A DNA stretch of 7,261 bases from Polyangiaceae bacterium (lineage in GTDB: Bacteria > Myxococcota_A > Polyangia > Polyangiales > Polyangiaceae): positions 1-7,261 of the forward strand of contig JAICXU010000144.1 in the NCBI GenBank assembly GCA_025934595.1, read 5' to 3'. Of this stretch, positions 6,239-7,261 are shown one piece after another; the first letter of the stretch is position 1, and the number at the start of each line of letters is the position of its first letter. The translations under genes were made by a program, and so were the position numbers. The notes beneath the pieces are model-generated. The model saw only the letters and a program-made list of their open reading frames with translations, was not told the origin of the DNA and made no database searches.

Positions 6239-7261
6239 GCGCCGCGGGCCTTGCGCGCCGCGACGACGACCGTTTCGACCTCGGCTCTCAGACGATCGCG
6301 CTCTTCCGCGGTCGTCGCTTCGAAGCGCATGACGAGCACGGGGCCCGTGTTCGACGCGCGCACGAGACCCCACGCGGGCTTGTCTTTCGTGCCGAACGAG
6401 ATGCGCGCGCCATCGATCTCGGCGACGCTGAAACCCTTGTGTTTGTAGTGTTTCGTGACTTCGGCGACGACGTCGAACTTGATCGCGTCGGGGCAATCGA
6501 CGCGCAATTCGGGAGTGACGAACGTCTTCGGCACGTCGGCGAGGAGCTCGCCGATGGTCTTGTTTTCGTGCGCGAGGATCTCGATGAGGCGAAGCGATGC
6601 GTAGATCGCATCGTCATAACCGAAATAGCGATCGGCGAAGAACATGTGGCCGCTCATCTCGCCCGCGAGCAGCGCTCCCGATTCTTTCATCTTCGTTTTG
6701 ATGAGCGAGTGGCCTGTCTTCCACATGATCGGTTGCCCGCCGTGCTTCGCGATGTCGTCGTAGAGCGTTTGCGAGCACTTCACTTCGCCGAGGATCGCCG
6801 CGCCGGGCGTCTTCGCGAGCACGCTGCGCGAGAAGAGGATCAGGAGCTTGTCGCCCCAGATGATGTCGCCGTTCGCATCGACGGCGCCCACGCGATCCGC
6901 GTCGCCGTCGTACGCGATGCCGAGACGCGCGCCCGTCTTCTTCACGCGATCGATGAGCGCCGCGACATTTTTTTCGACGGTCGGATCGGGATGATGATTC
7001 GGAAAATGGCCGTCCATTTCGCAGAAAAGCGGATCGGGATTCAGGCCGAGCGCGCGCATCGTCTTGAGCGCGAGTGGGCCGCCGGCGCCATTTCCCGCGT
7101 CGACCACGTATTTCATGCTCGTCTGCTTCGAAAAATCGAAGCGCCCTTTCATCGTCGCGACGTACGCCTCTTGGACGTCGACTTCTTCGATCGCGCCTTG
7201 GCTCGTGGTGGGCTTCGCGAACGTCTTCGTCTCGATGCGCTTTTTCAGATCTTGAATCTGC
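6235..7261 (-). CDS. Phosphomannomutase/phosphoglucomutase (N-terminus outside window)
   Basis: An alpha-D-phosphohexomutase that interconverts hexose 6- and 1-phosphates, feeding nucleotide-sugar synthesis for polysaccharide and lipopolysaccharide. The frame is open to the right edge, so the real start is outside; the ATG at 7152 is internal, since 36 further in-frame residues precede it. About 341 residues are visible, from late domain 1 or domain 2 to the end. The metal-binding loop DGDADR is encoded at 6892-6909, the sugar-binding loop GEMSGH lies near residue 200 of the visible protein, and the phosphate-binding RASNTGPVLVMRFE segment lies near 301-314. The GEMSGH form and overall spacing match the bifunctional AlgC/ManB-type PMM/PGM group rather than GlmM. 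The active-site serine loop, expected in domain 1, is not in the window. The TGA stop overlaps the prmC GTG. Mannose versus glucose preference cannot be decided. Confidence 0.95.
   Translation of the reverse strand, partial: QIQDLKKRIETKTFAKPTTSQGAIEEVDVQEAYVATMKGRFDFSKQTSMKYVVDAGNGAGGPLALKTMRALGLNPDPLFCEMDGHFPNHHPDPTVEKNVAALIDRVKKTGARLGIAYDGDADRVGAVDANGDIIWGDKLLILFSRSVLAKTPGAAILGEVKCSQTLYDDIAKHGGQPIMWKTGHSLIKTKMKESGALLAGEMSGHMFFADRYFGYDDAIYASLRLIEILAHENKTIGELLADVPKTFVTPELRVDCPDAIKFDVVAEVTKHYKHKGFSVAEIDGARISFGTKDKPAWGLVRASNTGPVLVMRFEATTAEERDRLRAEVETVVVAARKARGA

Noticed and set aside
5351..6448. 365-residue open frame on the + strand
   Set aside because: It is antisense to prmC and the end of the phosphohexomutase gene, both unmistakable; no motif in the shadow frame.
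6238..6496. N-terminal extension of prmC to an upstream ATG
   Set aside because: The added 86 residues are arginine-rich shadow of the phosphohexomutase gene; PrmC of normal length starts at the GTG overlapping the upstream stop.

Overview
The window is GC-rich, nearly gene-saturated bacterial chromosome. It contains two genes on the + strand and five on the - strand, with the two groups converging at about 1889-1920. Strong third-position GC bias, many CGC, TCG and GAC codons, and a TPR + PEGA + beta-barrel secreted protein suggest a myxobacterium-like organism (Myxococcota, perhaps Polyangiales). That placement is inferred from style and gene content. No rRNA, marker gene or database match supports it.

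Left arm (+): the 3' part of a B12-binding-type radical SAM protein (1-1172, 5' end outside the window). It is followed 14 bases later by a membrane-anchored TlpA/thioredoxin-like protein (1187-1888) with a clear AAGGA ribosome binding site and a GTG start. The short gap suggests co-transcription.

Right arm (-, read from the right edge leftwards): a phosphomannomutase/phosphoglucomutase missing its N-terminus (7261-6235); prmC/hemK, the release-factor glutamine methyltransferase, joined by a 4-base GTGA overlap (6238-5357); a secreted TPR + PEGA protein with a probable outer-membrane beta-barrel (5345-4146); a secreted GH113-like TIM-barrel glycoside hydrolase (4131-2983); and a secreted NodB-type polysaccharide deacetylase (2907-1921). 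Gaps of -4, 11, 14 and 75 bases make a single transcript plausible. The first two genes are housekeeping or sugar-precursor functions. The last three carry signal peptides and look like an envelope or polysaccharide-processing set. The phosphohexomutase could supply sugar-1-phosphate precursors for the polymers that the hydrolase and deacetylase act on, but this functional link is inference.

Non-coding structure is sparse. A 14-bp perfect palindrome lies over the tlpA-like stop codon at the convergent junction. A GC hairpin sits between the hydrolase and deacetylase genes. A small dyad includes the hydrolase start codon. No gap exceeds 300 bases. I see no tRNA, rRNA, CRISPR array, insertion sequence or recognisable defence system. 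No clearly new system is evident; the least ordinary items are the TPR-PEGA-barrel protein with its hydrolase/deacetylase neighbours, the extra cysteines of the TlpA-like protein, and the start-codon dyad.
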